Assembly: GCF_014982785.1 (NCBI RefSeq)
Contig: NZ_JADCKB010000016.1
Span: forward strand, 1 to 64,000
Length of the DNA stretch: 64,000 nt
Origin: Ructibacterium gallinarum
Lineage (GTDB): Bacteria; Bacillota; Clostridia; Monoglobales; Monoglobaceae
Reading direction: 5' to 3'
The position numbers and the translations under genes were made by a program. The notes under the pieces were generated by a model, which saw only the letters and a list, made by a program, of their open reading frames with translations, made no database searches and was not told the DNA's origin. Positions within the stretch are counted from its first letter, which is position 1; the number at the start of each line of letters is the position of its first letter. Shown piece by piece: positions 35,706 through 45,094 of this stretch.

Positions 35706-36725
35706 ATGAAAGAGCAATTAACAGCAATTCGTTCTGCTGCGGCAGAGGCATTAAACCATGCCGAGACATTGGCGCAGCTGGAAGAACTGCGGATCCAATA
35801 CCTTGGGAAAAAAGGAGAATTGACTGCGGTTATGAAGGGAATGGGAAAACTCTCTTCGGAAGAGCGGCCGGTAATCGGCCAGCTTGCAAATGAAGTGCGC
35901 AGTGAAATTGAGCAGGCTTTGGAGGAGAGAAAGTCAGTTCTGGAAGCAGAGGCAGAGGCGGCGAAACTCCAGCAAGAAACCATTGATGTTACCATGCCTG
36001 GAAGAAGGCGGCCCAAGGGAAAAAAGCACCCGCTTACCACAGTGCTTGATGATTTAAAAGACATATTTATCGGGATGGGTTTTTCCATTGCAGAAGGCCC
36101 AGATGTAGAGCTTGATTATTATAATTTTGAAGCGCTGAACATACCAAAAGACCATCCCGCACGGGATACGCAGGATACCTTTTATATTAATGATAATGTG
36201 GTGCTTCGGTCACAAACTTCACCGGTACAGGTGCGAACGATGGAACAGCAAAAGCCTCCGATCCGGATTATTGCGCCGGGACGGGTTTATCGGAGCGATG
36301 CGGTAGATGCTACCCATTCCCCTGTGTTTCATCAGATAGAAGGATTGGTGGTAGATAAAAATATTACCATGGCAGATTTGAAGGGAACACTTGAGGTTTT
36401 TGTCAAGAAGTTGTACGGGGATGATACCCGCCTTCGGTTTCGGCCGCATCATTTCCCTTTCACAGAACCCAGTGCGGAGGTAGATATTTCCTGTTTTAAT
36501 TGTGGTGGAAAAGGATGCAGAATCTGCAAAGGTGAAGGTTGGATTGAGATTTTGGGCTGCGGTATGGTGCATCCGAGAGTGCTGCGTAACTGTGGGATTG
36601 ATCCGGACAAATATTCAGGCTTTGCTTTTGGAATAGGGCTGGAACGTATTACCATGTTCCGATATGATATTGATGACCTGCGTTTGTATTTTGAAAACGA
36701 TGTTCGGTTTTTGCAGCAGTTCTGA
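35706..36725 (+). CDS. pheS: Phenylalanyl-tRNA synthetase alpha subunit
   Basis: PheS, 339 residues, is the class II catalytic subunit of the alpha2-beta2 enzyme that charges tRNA-Phe. It has an N-terminal coiled-coil region (1-85), the [21 protein letters not shown] segment near 118, [32 protein letters not shown] (motif 2), and [10 protein letters not shown] (motif 3). The frame opens at 35667, but TGGAGGT at 35691-35697 places the start at 35706 and gives a normal N terminus. pheT follows after 30 nt. Confidence 0.98.
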   Translation: MKEQLTAIRSAAAEALNHAETLAQLEELRIQYLGKKGELTAVMKGMGKLSSEERPVIGQLANEVRSEIEQALEERKSVLEAEAEAAKLQQETIDVTMPGRRRPKGKKHPLTTVLDDLKDIFIGMGFSIAEGPDVELDYYNFEALNIPKDHPARDTQDTFYINDNVVLRSQTSPVQVRTMEQQKPPIRIIAPGRVYRSDAVDATHSPVFHQIEGLVVDKNITMADLKGTLEVFVKKLYGDDTRLRFRPHHFPFTEPSAEVDISCFNCGGKGCRICKGEGWIEILGCGMVHPRVLRNCGIDPDKYSGFAFGIGLERITMFRYDIDDLRLYFENDVRFLQQF

Positions 36726-36755
36726 GTTTAACTGACAGGAAAGGATGAAAATAGG

Positions 36756-39119
36756 ATGAAATTACCATTATCATGGCTGAAAGATTATACCAATATAGAT
36801 GGAATTGATGAGGAACTTTATACCCATATGATGACCATGTCTGGTTCCATTGTGGAGGGGATTGAAAACCCTGCCAGGGAATTTAAAAATGTTGTTACTG
36901 GTAAAATATGCAGCATTTCGCCGCATCCGGATGCGGACAAACTGGTGGTTTGTCAGGTAGATGTGGGAGAAGGCGCCCCTATTCAAATTGTGACTGGAGC
37001 AAAAAATGTGTTTGAAGGAGCTGTTGTACCGGTCGCCAAGCATAAGAGCTGTCTGCCCGGCGGTGTCAAGATTACGAAAGGAAAGCTTCGGGGTGTAGAA
37101 AGCTGGGGCATGATGTGTTCTACAGATGAGCTGGGCATTTCCGAAGAACGGGCTACCGGTATTTTGATTTTGCCGGAGGAAACCGAAATTGGGAAAGATA
37201 TCGTTGACGTTTTAGGCTTGAATGAAAGTGTAGCAGAGTTTGAAATTACTTCCAACCGTCCGGACTGTATGAGTATTATTGGACTGGCCCGGGAAACAGC
37301 TGCTACGTTTCAGCGGCCTTTTACAGTGCCAGAGGTTACGGTGCCTGAAAATCAGGAAAACGTAAATGACTATGCAACAGTGGAAATACAGAATCCAGAA
37401 CTTTGTGCCAGGTTTACTGCACGTGTGGTGAAAAATGTTAGGATTGCGCCATCGCCGGAATGGATGCAAAAACGCTTAAAGGCCTGTGGAATTCGTGCGA
37501 TTAATAATGTGGTAGACATTACCAATTATATTTTACTGGAATATGGACAGCCCATGCATGCTTATGATTTGGATCATGTAGAAGGCAGAAAAATTATTGT
37601 TCGTAATGCAGGCGAAGGTGAACAGCTTGAAACTTTGGACGACCAGCCCAGAACCCTGCAGTCCTCTATGATTGCAATCAGTGATGAAAAACGGGCAATC
37701 GGGGTGGCCGGCGTTATGGGCGGCGCCAACTCGGAAGTAACAGAAGATACGGTAACGGTGTTGTTTGAATCTGCCAATTTCCAGGCGGTTGCGGTGCGCC
37801 GCGGCGCCAAAGCATTGGGAATGCGCACAGATGCGTCAGCCTTGTTTGAAAAAGGATTGGATCCGGAGAATTGTTTGGCTGCGGTTAACCGCGCCTGTCA
37901 GCTTATGGCGGAGCTTGGGGCAGGTGAGGTCGTTGGGGGTGTGATTGATTTATATCCTGTGCCGAAAAAACAGCTTGTACTTCCTTTTGAACCACAGAAA
38001 ATGAATCGGTTTTTAGGAATGGAAATTCCGGAAAATGAGATGATTGAAATTTTGGAGCGGTTGGAGTTCCAAGTAAAGGATGGAAAGGTATATGTGCCTA
38101 CTTTCCGTGGCGATGTGGAGGGCATGGCTGATATTGCCGAGGAAATTGTGAGAATTTACGGATATGACAAAATTCCGTCAACTATGATGAAGAGCGAAGT
38201 GGTGGTTGGTGGAAAGAACCGGAAACAGAAGATGGAGGATGCTATTCGCAGTGAATTGACTTCGGCTGGTTTGTATGAGACCATGACCTATTCCTTTATA
38301 GACCCAAAGGAAAATGACTGGGTTCGGATTCCGGAAAGTGACCAAAGAAGGAATATGGTTCGAATATCCAATCCTCTGGGGGAAGAAAACAGCGTTATGC
38401 GTACGGATATGCTTTCTTCTATTTTGAAAACGCTGCGTACTAACTATACCCGGAGAAATCCAGAAGCGGCTGTGTTTGAGATTGGAACCGTGTATCTTCC
38501 TGTAAAAGACCAGGTTCTGCCGGAAGAAAAGCAGATTGTGGCAATGGGAATGTATGGCAGCGGAGATTTCTACGATATAAAGGGTATTACGGAACAGTTG
38601 CTGGAGCGTTTGGAAATTAAGAAATATTCTTTTGCTCCGTGCTTAGATAATCCTTCTTTCCATCCGGGAAGATGTGCCAAGGTGCTGGTGCACGGAGAAG
38701 AAATTGGTGTATTGGGTCAGGTGTATCCTGCTGTTGCAGGAAACTTTAAAATAAACGCAGAGGTTTATGCGGCTATGCTGGATTTCAATACACTGCTCCT
38801 GCATTACACAGAAGATAAGCACTATACGGCATTACCAAAATTCCCGGCTACCAGCCGAGACCTTGCGATTCTTGTGGATAACGGGATTTGCGTAGGTGAT
38901 ATTGACCGGATTATCGAAAAACAGTGTAAAAGTATTTTGGAAAGTTATCAGCTGTTTGATGTGTATGAGGGTGAGCAGGTGGAAAAAGGGAAAAAGAGTG
39001 TCGCTTATGCTTTGACCTTCCGGGCTGCAGACAGGACGCTGACAGATCAGGAAGTCAATGCGGTGGTGGAACAGATTCTGAAAGATTTGAAACAGGAACT
39101 GAATGCGCAGCTTAGATAA
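36756..39119 (+). CDS. pheT: Phenylalanyl-tRNA synthetase beta subunit
   Basis: PheT, 787 residues, provides tRNA binding and editing for the PheRS tetramer. Domains in order: EMAP/tRNA-binding-like (about 40-150, with HPDADKLVVCQVDVG), B3/B4 editing (about 210-380), B5 (about 400-470), a synthetase-like core, and a C-terminal ferredoxin-like anticodon-binding (FDX-ACB) domain with FPATSRDLAI. The length is normal. It is co-transcribed with pheS; no clear terminator is visible before ireB. Confidence 0.97.
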   Translation: MKLPLSWLKDYTNIDGIDEELYTHMMTMSGSIVEGIENPAREFKNVVTGKICSISPHPDADKLVVCQVDVGEGAPIQIVTGAKNVFEGAVVPVAKHKSCLPGGVKITKGKLRGVESWGMMCSTDELGISEERATGILILPEETEIGKDIVDVLGLNESVAEFEITSNRPDCMSIIGLARETAATFQRPFTVPEVTVPENQENVNDYATVEIQNPELCARFTARVVKNVRIAPSPEWMQKRLKACGIRAINNVVDITNYILLEYGQPMHAYDLDHVEGRKIIVRNAGEGEQLETLDDQPRTLQSSMIAISDEKRAIGVAGVMGGANSEVTEDTVTVLFESANFQAVAVRRGAKALGMRTDASALFEKGLDPENCLAAVNRACQLMAELGAGEVVGGVIDLYPVPKKQLVLPFEPQKMNRFLGMEIPENEMIEILERLEFQVKDGKVYVPTFRGDVEGMADIAEEIVRIYGYDKIPSTMMKSEVVVGGKNRKQKMEDAIRSELTSAGLYETMTYSFIDPKENDWVRIPESDQRRNMVRISNPLGEENSVMRTDMLSSILKTLRTNYTRRNPEAAVFEIGTVYLPVKDQVLPEEKQIVAMGMYGSGDFYDIKGITEQLLERLEIKKYSFAPCLDNPSFHPGRCAKVLVHGEEIGVLGQVYPAVAGNFKINAEVYAAMLDFNTLLLHYTEDKHYTALPKFPATSRDLAILVDNGICVGDIDRIIEKQCKSILESYQLFDVYEGEQVEKGKKSVAYALTFRAADRTLTDQEVNAVVEQILKDLKQELNAQLR

Positions 39120-39215
39120 AATTCTGCGGAACAAATTTTTGACAAAAACCGTCAAAATAAAAAGAAAACAATGGCAATTTGCCATGAGCTATTATATTCA
39201 GAAAGGATGGTCGGA

Positions 39216-39491
39216 ATGGATAACAACAGCAATATGATGAATACGATGAAATTTGACGTAAAGACAGAGCGGCCTATGCCTCCGCGGGAAATTCTTTTAA
39301 AAGTACACGATGCCTTAATGGAGAAAGGATATAATCCGATTAACCAGCTTGTTGGTTATATTCTGTCCGGCGATCCGTCATATATTACTTCGTATAACGG
39401 TGCAAGAAGTTTGATCCGCAAGTTGGAGCGGGATGAAATTCTGGAAGAACTGGTCACTTTCTATGTTACCCATAAAGATGATGCGGAATAA
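39216..39491 (+). CDS. IreB family regulatory phosphoprotein (UPF0297)
   Basis: A 91-residue protein of the IreB/UPF0297 (DUF965) family, with the conserved block [20 protein letters not shown] and [20 protein letters not shown]. In Enterococcus, IreB is phosphorylated by the PASTA kinase IreK and tunes cephalosporin tolerance; that role is known for the relative, not shown here. The frame opens at 39171, but ATG 39216 follows GAAAGGA at normal spacing and gives a typical start. In many Firmicutes this gene is near alaS; here it follows pheT. Confidence 0.92.
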   Translation: MDNNSNMMNTMKFDVKTERPMPPREILLKVHDALMEKGYNPINQLVGYILSGDPSYITSYNGARSLIRKLERDEILEELVTFYVTHKDDAE

Positions 39492-39504
39492 ACTTATGCA
39501 GTGG

Positions 39505-39546
39505 AAATCCCGAAACTGTCAAGAAAAGGCGGTTTCGGGATTTTTA
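39505..39546 (+). terminator. Intrinsic terminator after the ireB-like gene
   Basis: AAATCCCGAAAC pairs with GTTTCGGGATTT, followed by T. Confidence 0.88.
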
Positions 39547-39584
39547 TAGTTATTAACGAATTACTTACAATTTATGTTTTAGCA

Positions 39585-39612
39585 TTGACTTTTTATAAAA
39601 AAAGAGTATAAT
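39585..39612 (+). promoter_or_regulatory. Sigma-A promoter of the CE7 esterase gene
   Basis: TTGACT (39585-39590), 16-bp spacer, TATAAT (39607-39612). Confidence 0.82.
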
Positions 39613-39641
39613 AAATTTATTTTATATATGGAGGGGAAAAT

Positions 39642-40607
39642 ATGCCTATTTTAGATATGCCTGTTGAGGAACTCAAGAATTACAAAGGAAGGAATCCGCG
39701 ACCTGCTGATTTTGAGGAATACTGGGGCAGAGCTCTTGCGGAAATGGAGGCTTTAAATGTTGAGGTTGAAATCACAAGAAGCTCTTTTCAGTTACCAAAT
39801 GTAGAATGTTTTGATATGTATTTTACGGGTACCAGAGGCGGACGTGTATATGCTAAATTATTAAAGCCTGCTACAATCAGAGAAAAAGCACCGGCCGCAC
39901 TGTATTTTCACGGATATTCTGCTTCTGTGGGAGACTGGATGAACTACATGGGATATATCAATATGGGGTTTGTGGTTGCAGCGATGGATGCGCGCGGGCA
40001 AGGCGGAAAATCCATTGATAAAAATCCTGTGGAGGGAAATACCTTAAATGGGCATATTATACGTGGGCTGGATGATCCGGATCCGGATAATATGTATTTT
40101 AGGCAGGTCTTTTTGGATACAGCACTTTTGGCCAAGATTGTGATGAACTTAGAGGAAGTTGATGAAGAACGGGTAGTGGCATTCGGCGGTTCTCAGGGTG
40201 GAGCTCTTACGGTGGCCTGCGCTGCTTTGACACCACAGCTGAAAATGGCGGCTCCGTATTATCCGTTTTTAAGTGATTATAAGCGTGTTTGGGAAATGGA
40301 TATGGCAGAGCGGGCGTATGGGGAGCTGAAGGATTATTTCCGGCGTTTTGATCCCAGACATGAACGGGAAGAAGAAGTTTTTACACGGCTTGGATATATT
40401 GATTTACAGCATCTGGCACCCCGGATTCAAGCAAAAATCTTATTTGGGACTGGGCTGATGGATAATGTTTGTCCGCCTTCTACCCAATTTGCTATATATA
40501 ACAAAATTGTTTCTGAAAAGAAAATGGTTCTTTACCCAGATTTCGGGCATGAAAATCTTCCGGATTTTGATGATATGACTGCGGCTTTTTTTGCACAAAT
40601 GCTTTGA
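39642..40607 (+). CDS. CE7 family acetylxylan esterase / cephalosporin-C deacetylase-like hydrolase
   Basis: A 321-residue alpha/beta hydrolase of carbohydrate esterase family 7. The catalytic triad can be placed: Ser184 in GGSQGG, Asp274 in GLMDNVCPP, His303 in FGHEN. The family segment YFHGYSASVGDW supplies the oxyanion hole, and RGLDDP matches the RG motif that follows it. No signal peptide is seen, so it acts inside the cell, deacetylating small imported sugars or oligosaccharides. It has its own promoter and strong RBS (ATGGAGGGG). No sugar transporter lies beside it. Confidence 0.93.
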   Translation: MPILDMPVEELKNYKGRNPRPADFEEYWGRALAEMEALNVEVEITRSSFQLPNVECFDMYFTGTRGGRVYAKLLKPATIREKAPAALYFHGYSASVGDWMNYMGYINMGFVVAAMDARGQGGKSIDKNPVEGNTLNGHIIRGLDDPDPDNMYFRQVFLDTALLAKIVMNLEEVDEERVVAFGGSQGGALTVACAALTPQLKMAAPYYPFLSDYKRVWEMDMAERAYGELKDYFRRFDPRHEREEEVFTRLGYIDLQHLAPRIQAKILFGTGLMDNVCPPSTQFAIYNKIVSEKKMVLYPDFGHENLPDFDDMTAAFFAQML

Positions 40608-40623
40608 GATGACAGTACAAAGG

Positions 40624-40652
40624 TTGACTTGCGGAAAAGAAAATGATATGAT
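40624..40652 (+). promoter_or_regulatory. Sigma-A promoter of the Lrp-aminotransferase operon
   Basis: TTGACT (40624-40629), 17-bp spacer, TATGAT (40647-40652). Confidence 0.8.
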
Positions 40653-40697
40653 ATTAGGAAAGAGGCGCAGTCGACAGCGCTGAATAAGGAGGAATAT

Positions 40698-41204
40698 ATG
40701 ATGTCAAGCCGTGATGATAAGGCCGCAATGATTTTGGAACTTCTGCACCGTGACTGCCGCTGTTCTCTGGAACAAATGGCTACTATGCTGAATCTCCCTG
40801 TGGACGAAGTGGCGGGTATTATTGATGAACTGGAGAAGAAAAATGTTATTTTAGGATATGGTGCCCGTATCAATTGGGATGAGGCAAACGGAAGCGATGT
40901 TGTGACTGCATACATAGAACTTCGTGTAACGCCTCAGAGGGATTTGGGTTATGACAGGATTGCGGAGCGGATTTATCAATATCCGGAAGTTAAGGCAGTT
41001 AGTTTGATGAGTGGCAGCTATGATTTCGGAATTACCGTAGAGGGAAAAGATATTCGTGAAGTGGCACGGTTTGTATCAGAACATTTGGCCCCCATGGAAT
41101 CCGTTATTGGAACGGCAACGCATTTCGTGCTAAAACGTTATAAATACGATGGTGTAGTCTGTGCCCGTCCGGAAAAAGATGAAAGGGAGGTCATTTCCCT
41201 ATGA
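40698..41204 (+). CDS. Lrp/AsnC family transcriptional regulator
   Basis: A 168-residue regulator: an N-terminal winged helix (about 8-60, with CSLEQMATMLNLPVDEVAGIIDELEKKNVI) and a C-terminal RAM/ligand-binding domain (about 70-150, with MSGSYDFGITVEG). Proteins of this family respond to amino acids. Its stop overlaps the start of the aminotransferase gene as ATGA, so it very likely regulates, and is made together with, that enzyme. The start is ATG 40698 or 40701 behind AAGGAGG. Confidence 0.93.
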   Translation: MMSSRDDKAAMILELLHRDCRCSLEQMATMLNLPVDEVAGIIDELEKKNVILGYGARINWDEANGSDVVTAYIELRVTPQRDLGYDRIAERIYQYPEVKAVSLMSGSYDFGITVEGKDIREVARFVSEHLAPMESVIGTATHFVLKRYKYDGVVCARPEKDEREVISL

Positions 41205-42373
41205 GTATGGATATGCGTGCTTTGCTGAACCCTGTTGTGCGGGAAATTCCGCCGTCGGGTATCCGTCGCTTTTTTGATATTGCCGCAGAAATGGAGGACG
41301 CGATTTCTCTGGGAGTGGGCGAGCCGGATTTTGTTACGCCATGGCATATCCGCAATGAAGGAATTTATTCTTTGGAAAAAGGAAAGACTTACTATACTTC
41401 CAATGCCGGTTTGAAAGAATTGCGCGTTGCCATTTGTGCATATCTGGAACGTAGATTTGGCCTGAAATATGATCCTTTGTCTCAGACCTTGGTAACAGTA
41501 GGAGGCAGTGAAGCAATTGATTTATTCGTGCGTTCGGTGATAAAGCCTGGAGATGAAGTGCTCATTCCAGAGCCTAGTTTTGTGTGTTATCGGCCAATCG
41601 CCGCTTTGGCAGGCGGAGTGCCTGTTCCTATTGTTACAAAAGCGGAGAATCATTTTCGACTGACACCGGATGAACTGCGGGCTGCAATAACGCCCAGAAC
41701 CAAGGTTTTGGTTCTTCCGTTCCCCAATAATCCAACGGGTGCGGTAATGCGGAAAGAACATCTGGAAGCGCTGGCTGATGTTTTAAAAGAAACAGATATT
41801 TTAGTTCTTGCAGATGAAATCTATGCTGAGCTTACTTATGGAAATGAAAAGCATATTTCCATTGCAGCGATTGACGGAATGTATGAACGAACGGTTTTGG
41901 TAAGTGGATTTTCCAAAGCTTATGCCATGACTGGATGGAGACTTGGGTATGCTTGCGGACACCCTGAATTGATAAAAGCAATGACCAAAGTGCATCAGTT
42001 TGCCATTATGTCGGCGCCTACAACAGCGCAGTATGCGGCTATTGAGGCCTTGCAAAATGGCGATGACGATATTGCCATGATGCGCGACGAATATGACCGA
42101 CGCCGCAGGGTGATGGTGAAGGGATTTAATGATATGGGGCTTGCCTGCTTTAATCCAGAAGGTGCTTTTTATACCTTCCCATGTATCAAGAGTACAGGAA
42201 TGGATTCGAATGCGTTTTGTGAAGCTTTGCTGTATGATAAAAAAGTTGCAGTGGTGCCTGGTACTGCATTTGGAGACAGCGGGGAAGGGTTTATCCGCTG
42301 TTCCTACGCGTATTCTGTGGAGAGTATCAATCTGGCTTTAGAGCGGATTGAGGCGTTTGTGAAGCATCGTTAA
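41201..42373 (+). CDS. PLP-dependent class I/II aminotransferase
   Basis: A 390-residue fold-type I aminotransferase. PLP contacts are visible: NNPTG at 176-180, ADEIY at 204-208, the Schiff-base Lys239 in SGFSKAYAMTG and Arg247 in GWRLGY. The closest type is the aspartate/aromatic aminotransferase (PatA-like) group; the exact amino acid is uncertain. It overlaps the upstream Lrp gene by four bases. This Lrp-aminotransferase pair recurs in Clostridia and suggests amino-acid-responsive control. It ends with a terminator before the ABC transporter promoter. Confidence 0.94.
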   Translation: MSMDMRALLNPVVREIPPSGIRRFFDIAAEMEDAISLGVGEPDFVTPWHIRNEGIYSLEKGKTYYTSNAGLKELRVAICAYLERRFGLKYDPLSQTLVTVGGSEAIDLFVRSVIKPGDEVLIPEPSFVCYRPIAALAGGVPVPIVTKAENHFRLTPDELRAAITPRTKVLVLPFPNNPTGAVMRKEHLEALADVLKETDILVLADEIYAELTYGNEKHISIAAIDGMYERTVLVSGFSKAYAMTGWRLGYACGHPELIKAMTKVHQFAIMSAPTTAQYAAIEALQNGDDDIAMMRDEYDRRRRVMVKGFNDMGLACFNPEGAFYTFPCIKSTGMDSNAFCEALLYDKKVAVVPGTAFGDSGEGFIRCSYAYSVESINLALERIEAFVKHR

Positions 42374-42389
42374 ATTTTTCTGTGTGAAG

Positions 42390-42423
42390 GAATCCCGGGA
42401 CTTGTCTGAACCGGGATTTTTTT
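42390..42423 (+). terminator. Intrinsic terminator after the aminotransferase gene
   Basis: AATCCCGG pairs with CCGGGATT, followed by a T-tract that runs up to the next promoter. Confidence 0.88.
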
Positions 42424-42424
42424 G

Positions 42425-42453
42425 TTGACAAACGCTGGTTGGTGGTGTACAAT
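42425..42453 (+). promoter_or_regulatory. Sigma-A promoter of the amino acid ABC operon
   Basis: A perfect TTGACA (42425-42430), 17-bp spacer, TACAAT (42448-42453). Confidence 0.88.
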
Positions 42454-42499
42454 AAAAGGCGTTAAACTGTAAAAGTTTTTATTTTTAGGAGGGAATAGA

Positions 42500-43327
42500 A
42501 TGATTAAAAAAATGATTGCTTTAGCGGTATCTGTAGTGCTTGCTGCAGGTGCTCTGTCCGGCTGCGGAAATACGAATTCGGCAGAAAGCGGAAGCAGTGC
42601 CAGTTCTGCTGAGCAGGGAAAAACGATTACGAGTGCTGCGGATCTGGCAGGAGCAAAGATTGCGGTTCAGGAAGGAACCACAGGCGATAACTATGTGACG
42701 GATGAAGTTGAGGGTGCAGAAATTTCTCGTTTTAAACGGGTTGTTGATGCCGGTATGGACTTGAAGAATGGTAAGGTCGATGCTGTTGTTGTGGATGACC
42801 AGGTGGCAAAGGATTTGGTAGCAGAGATTGATGGATTGAAAATCCTGCCTGGTAATCTGACCGAAGAGGAATATGCCATTGCGGTAAAAAAAGGAAGTGA
42901 AGAACTGCTTGCCGGAATTAATTCCTCTATTAAGGAAATGAATGAAAATGGTACCATTGATACTATTCGTAAGGCATTTATTGATAAAGATGATGCTGCA
43001 ATGCAGGAACTGCAGGCCAAAGAGGCACCTGCAGGGGATGAAAAGTTGGTTATGGGAACCAATGCTGAATTTGCACCTTTTGAATATATGGATGATAATA
43101 ATGAAATTGCCGGTTATGATGTGGAGATTGCTAAGGAAATTGCGCGGAAAATGGGACGCGAGCTGGTAATTGAGAATATGAATTTTGACAGTTTGATTGC
43201 GGCGCTCTCCAGCGGTAAAGTGGATATGGTTATTGCCGGCATGACGGTGGATGAGGAAAGAAAACAGCAGGTGGATTTCTCTGACAGTTATTATAAAGCC
43301 GCCCAGGTAATTATTGTGAAGGAATAG
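42500..43327 (+). CDS. Amino acid ABC transporter substrate-binding lipoprotein with circularly permuted fold
   Basis: A 275-residue lipoprotein (lipobox LSGC, Cys22) of the SBP_bac_3 family, but with its halves in reverse order. Residues 42-161 are the usual C-terminal half (SAADLAGAKIAVQEGTTGDNY, KVDAVVVDD, EEYAIAVKKGSEELL, ENGTIDTIRKAF). A 20-residue linker follows, and residues 181-275 are the usual N-terminal half (KLVMGTNAEFAPFEYMDDN, GYDVEIAKEIA, the ligand-binding Arg in MTVDEERKQQVDFS, YYKAAQVIIVKE). Nothing appears lost. The new termini fall at the first hinge crossing. The permease and ATPase of a polar amino acid transporter follow, after a terminator-like hairpin. Confidence 0.92.
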   Translation: MIKKMIALAVSVVLAAGALSGCGNTNSAESGSSASSAEQGKTITSAADLAGAKIAVQEGTTGDNYVTDEVEGAEISRFKRVVDAGMDLKNGKVDAVVVDDQVAKDLVAEIDGLKILPGNLTEEEYAIAVKKGSEELLAGINSSIKEMNENGTIDTIRKAFIDKDDAAMQELQAKEAPAGDEKLVMGTNAEFAPFEYMDDNNEIAGYDVEIAKEIARKMGRELVIENMNFDSLIAALSSGKVDMVIAGMTVDEERKQQVDFSDSYYKAAQVIIVKE

Positions 43328-43357
43328 TTTTTCCGACAGCTTGCGGCAGAAAAGCGG

Positions 43358-43390
43358 AGCGAGAGGTCAAACTCCTCTCGCTTTCTTTCA
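43358..43390 (+). terminator. Terminator/attenuator between binding protein and permease genes
   Basis: AGCGAGAGG (43358-43366) pairs with CCTCTCGCT (43374-43382), followed by TTCTTT. Inside an ABC operon this usually lowers permease expression relative to the binding protein. The rest of the 193-nt gap holds no other recognised feature. Confidence 0.8.
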
Positions 43391-43520
43391 TATTTTAGGG
43401 AAAGAAGGAATGACAGACGCTGGTAAAACAAATATTTAACTGGAGTTCTTATGAATCCTATGCTAATCTGCCAAGCTGTTTTACATTTTTAAACCGTTGA
43501 AAATAGGTGGTGTGTTGATT

Positions 43521-44219
43521 ATGGAATGGATATCCTCCCATTGGGCGAATTTCTGCAATGATTTTTATACCAACTTAATTTATGCTGACCGCTGGAAACA
43601 GCTTATCGGTGGTTTGGGGGTTACATTGCAGCTGACGCTGGCGGCCATAGTAATTGGTACTGTGCTTGGGATTATTTTGGCTTTTATGAAAATGTCTGAC
43701 TGGAAATGGTTAAGCATTCCGGCGAAGGCATACATTGAAATTATTCGTGGAACTCCGACAACAGTGCAATTGTTGATCATGTATATGGGGGTATTTGCAA
43801 CGGTATCTGCGCCGAAGTGGATCATTGCCGGTTTGGCCTTTGGGTTAAACAGTGCGGCGTATGTGGCGGAAATTGTACGCGGCGGTGTAGAATCGGTTGA
43901 TCATGGCCAGGTGGAAGCCGGACGCTCTTTGGGGTTTTCAAAATTACAGACGACGATGAAAATTGTACTTCCGCAGGCGGTTAAGATTGCGCTGCCCACC
44001 TATACCAGCGAGTTTATTGTTTTGCTGAAAGAAACATCTATTGCAGGTTATATTGCAATGGAGGATTTAACTAAAGTGGCGAGCATGATCACGAGCCGTA
44101 CCTTTAATGCATGGTTCCCTCTTCTTACAGCAGCTTTGATTTACTTTACCATGACATTTACTTTGTCCAAGATTTTTGGACGGTTGGAGAGGAGGCTGCG
44201 TAAGAGTGATATACGTTGA
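43521..44219 (+). CDS. Amino acid ABC transporter permease
   Basis: A 232-residue permease of the polar amino acid (HisM/GlnP) family, with about five membrane helices. The EAA coupling loop is visible ([28 protein letters not shown]), as are the family segments [13 protein letters not shown] and [19 protein letters not shown]. The frame opens at a TTG at 43497, but AGGTGG before ATG 43521 supports the later start. It overlaps the ATPase gene by 14 nt. With the permuted binding protein it forms an importer for a polar amino acid. Confidence 0.95.
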   Translation: MEWISSHWANFCNDFYTNLIYADRWKQLIGGLGVTLQLTLAAIVIGTVLGIILAFMKMSDWKWLSIPAKAYIEIIRGTPTTVQLLIMYMGVFATVSAPKWIIAGLAFGLNSAAYVAEIVRGGVESVDHGQVEAGRSLGFSKLQTTMKIVLPQAVKIALPTYTSEFIVLLKETSIAGYIAMEDLTKVASMITSRTFNAWFPLLTAALIYFTMTFTLSKIFGRLERRLRKSDIR

Positions 44220-44928
44220 AAATCTACATAAATATTTTGGTGATCTTCAAGTACTGAAAGGAATTGATCAGCACATTGCACGGGGAGAGAAACTGGCGGT
44301 GATTGGTCCCTCCGGTTCTGGGAAAAGTACATTTTTGCGGTGTTTAAATATGCTTGAGATTCCAACAAAGGGTAAAATCACGGTAGATGGGGAAGAAATT
44401 ACCCAGCATGGTATTGATTTGAATCGAATACGGCAGAAAATGGGGATGGTATTTCAACAGTTTAATCTTTTCCCGCATAAAACAGTTATGGGTAATATTA
44501 CTATGGCACCCATGACTCTGAAAAAACTGAGTAAAGCTGAGGCGGAGAAAAAGGCGGAAGAATTACTTAAGCGAGTGGGGTTACTAGAAAAGGCGGATGC
44601 TTATCCTGCTCAGCTATCCGGCGGACAGAAGCAAAGAATTGCTATTGCCCGGGCTTTGGCCATGGAACCAGAGATTATGCTGTTCGATGAGCCTACTTCA
44701 GCATTGGATCCGGAGATGGTAGGAGAAGTCCTTGAAGTTATGACGGATTTGGCCAAAGCAGGTATGACCATGGTTGTAGTAACGCATGAAATGGGTTTTG
44801 CCCGTGAAGTTGCGAATCGTGTGTTGTTTATGGATGGTGGACACATTGTGGAAGAGGGCACACCTGAGGAAATTTTTGAACATCCACAGAATGAACGAAC
44901 CAGAGAATTTCTTCGTAAAGTTCTTTAA
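44206..44928 (+). CDS. Amino acid ABC transporter ATP-binding protein (GlnQ/HisP type)
   Basis: A 240-residue ATPase: Walker [10 protein letters not shown] at 34-42, Q-loop in [11 protein letters not shown], signature LSGGQKQR, Walker [15 protein letters not shown], and the switch histidine in VVTHEM. This set is typical of the GlnQ/HisP group. The start is GTG at 44206, 10 nt after GAGAGGAGG; upstream codons in the frame lie inside the permease gene and have no RBS. It ends the operon. The truncated repeat copy C begins directly after its stop codon. Confidence 0.96.
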   Translation: MIYVENLHKYFGDLQVLKGIDQHIARGEKLAVIGPSGSGKSTFLRCLNMLEIPTKGKITVDGEEITQHGIDLNRIRQKMGMVFQQFNLFPHKTVMGNITMAPMTLKKLSKAEAEKKAEELLKRVGLLEKADAYPAQLSGGQKQRIAIARALAMEPEIMLFDEPTSALDPEMVGEVLEVMTDLAKAGMTMVVVTHEMGFAREVANRVLFMDGGHIVEEGTPEEIFEHPQNERTREFLRKVL

Positions 44929-45064
44929 TGTTGAAAATGCAATAAATGACGCCGAATTCTCGATGAACTCGGCGTATTTACTGTAAAAAATTTAAGGTTT
45001 ATGAAAAAGAAAAGCATTTTGTTATTTCATTTTGCTTGCGGTATAATGACTTTTTCGACATTTT
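44929..45064 (+). repeat. Dispersed structured repeat, copy C (3' half only)
   Basis: This region aligns with the 3' half of copies A and B: the terminator-like hairpin TGACGCCGA/TCGGCGT with the conserved loop TTCTCGATGAA, then the AT-rich tail with GCTTGCGGTATAATGACTT. The innermost hairpin pair is A-T where copy A has G-C, so pairing is kept. The two 5' hairpins are missing. As in A and B, the copy follows a plus-strand gene and runs in the same direction. Confidence 0.82.
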
Positions 45065-45066
45065 GA

Positions 45067-45094
45067 AGCAGCCGCTTTTTTGCGGCTGCTTTTT
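45067..45094 (+). terminator. Terminator-like palindrome at the end of repeat copy C
   Basis: AGCAGCCGC pairs with GCGGCTGCT across six T and is followed by T. It occupies the place of the right flanking palindrome of copies A and B and separates the ABC operon from the convergent murC. Confidence 0.85.
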
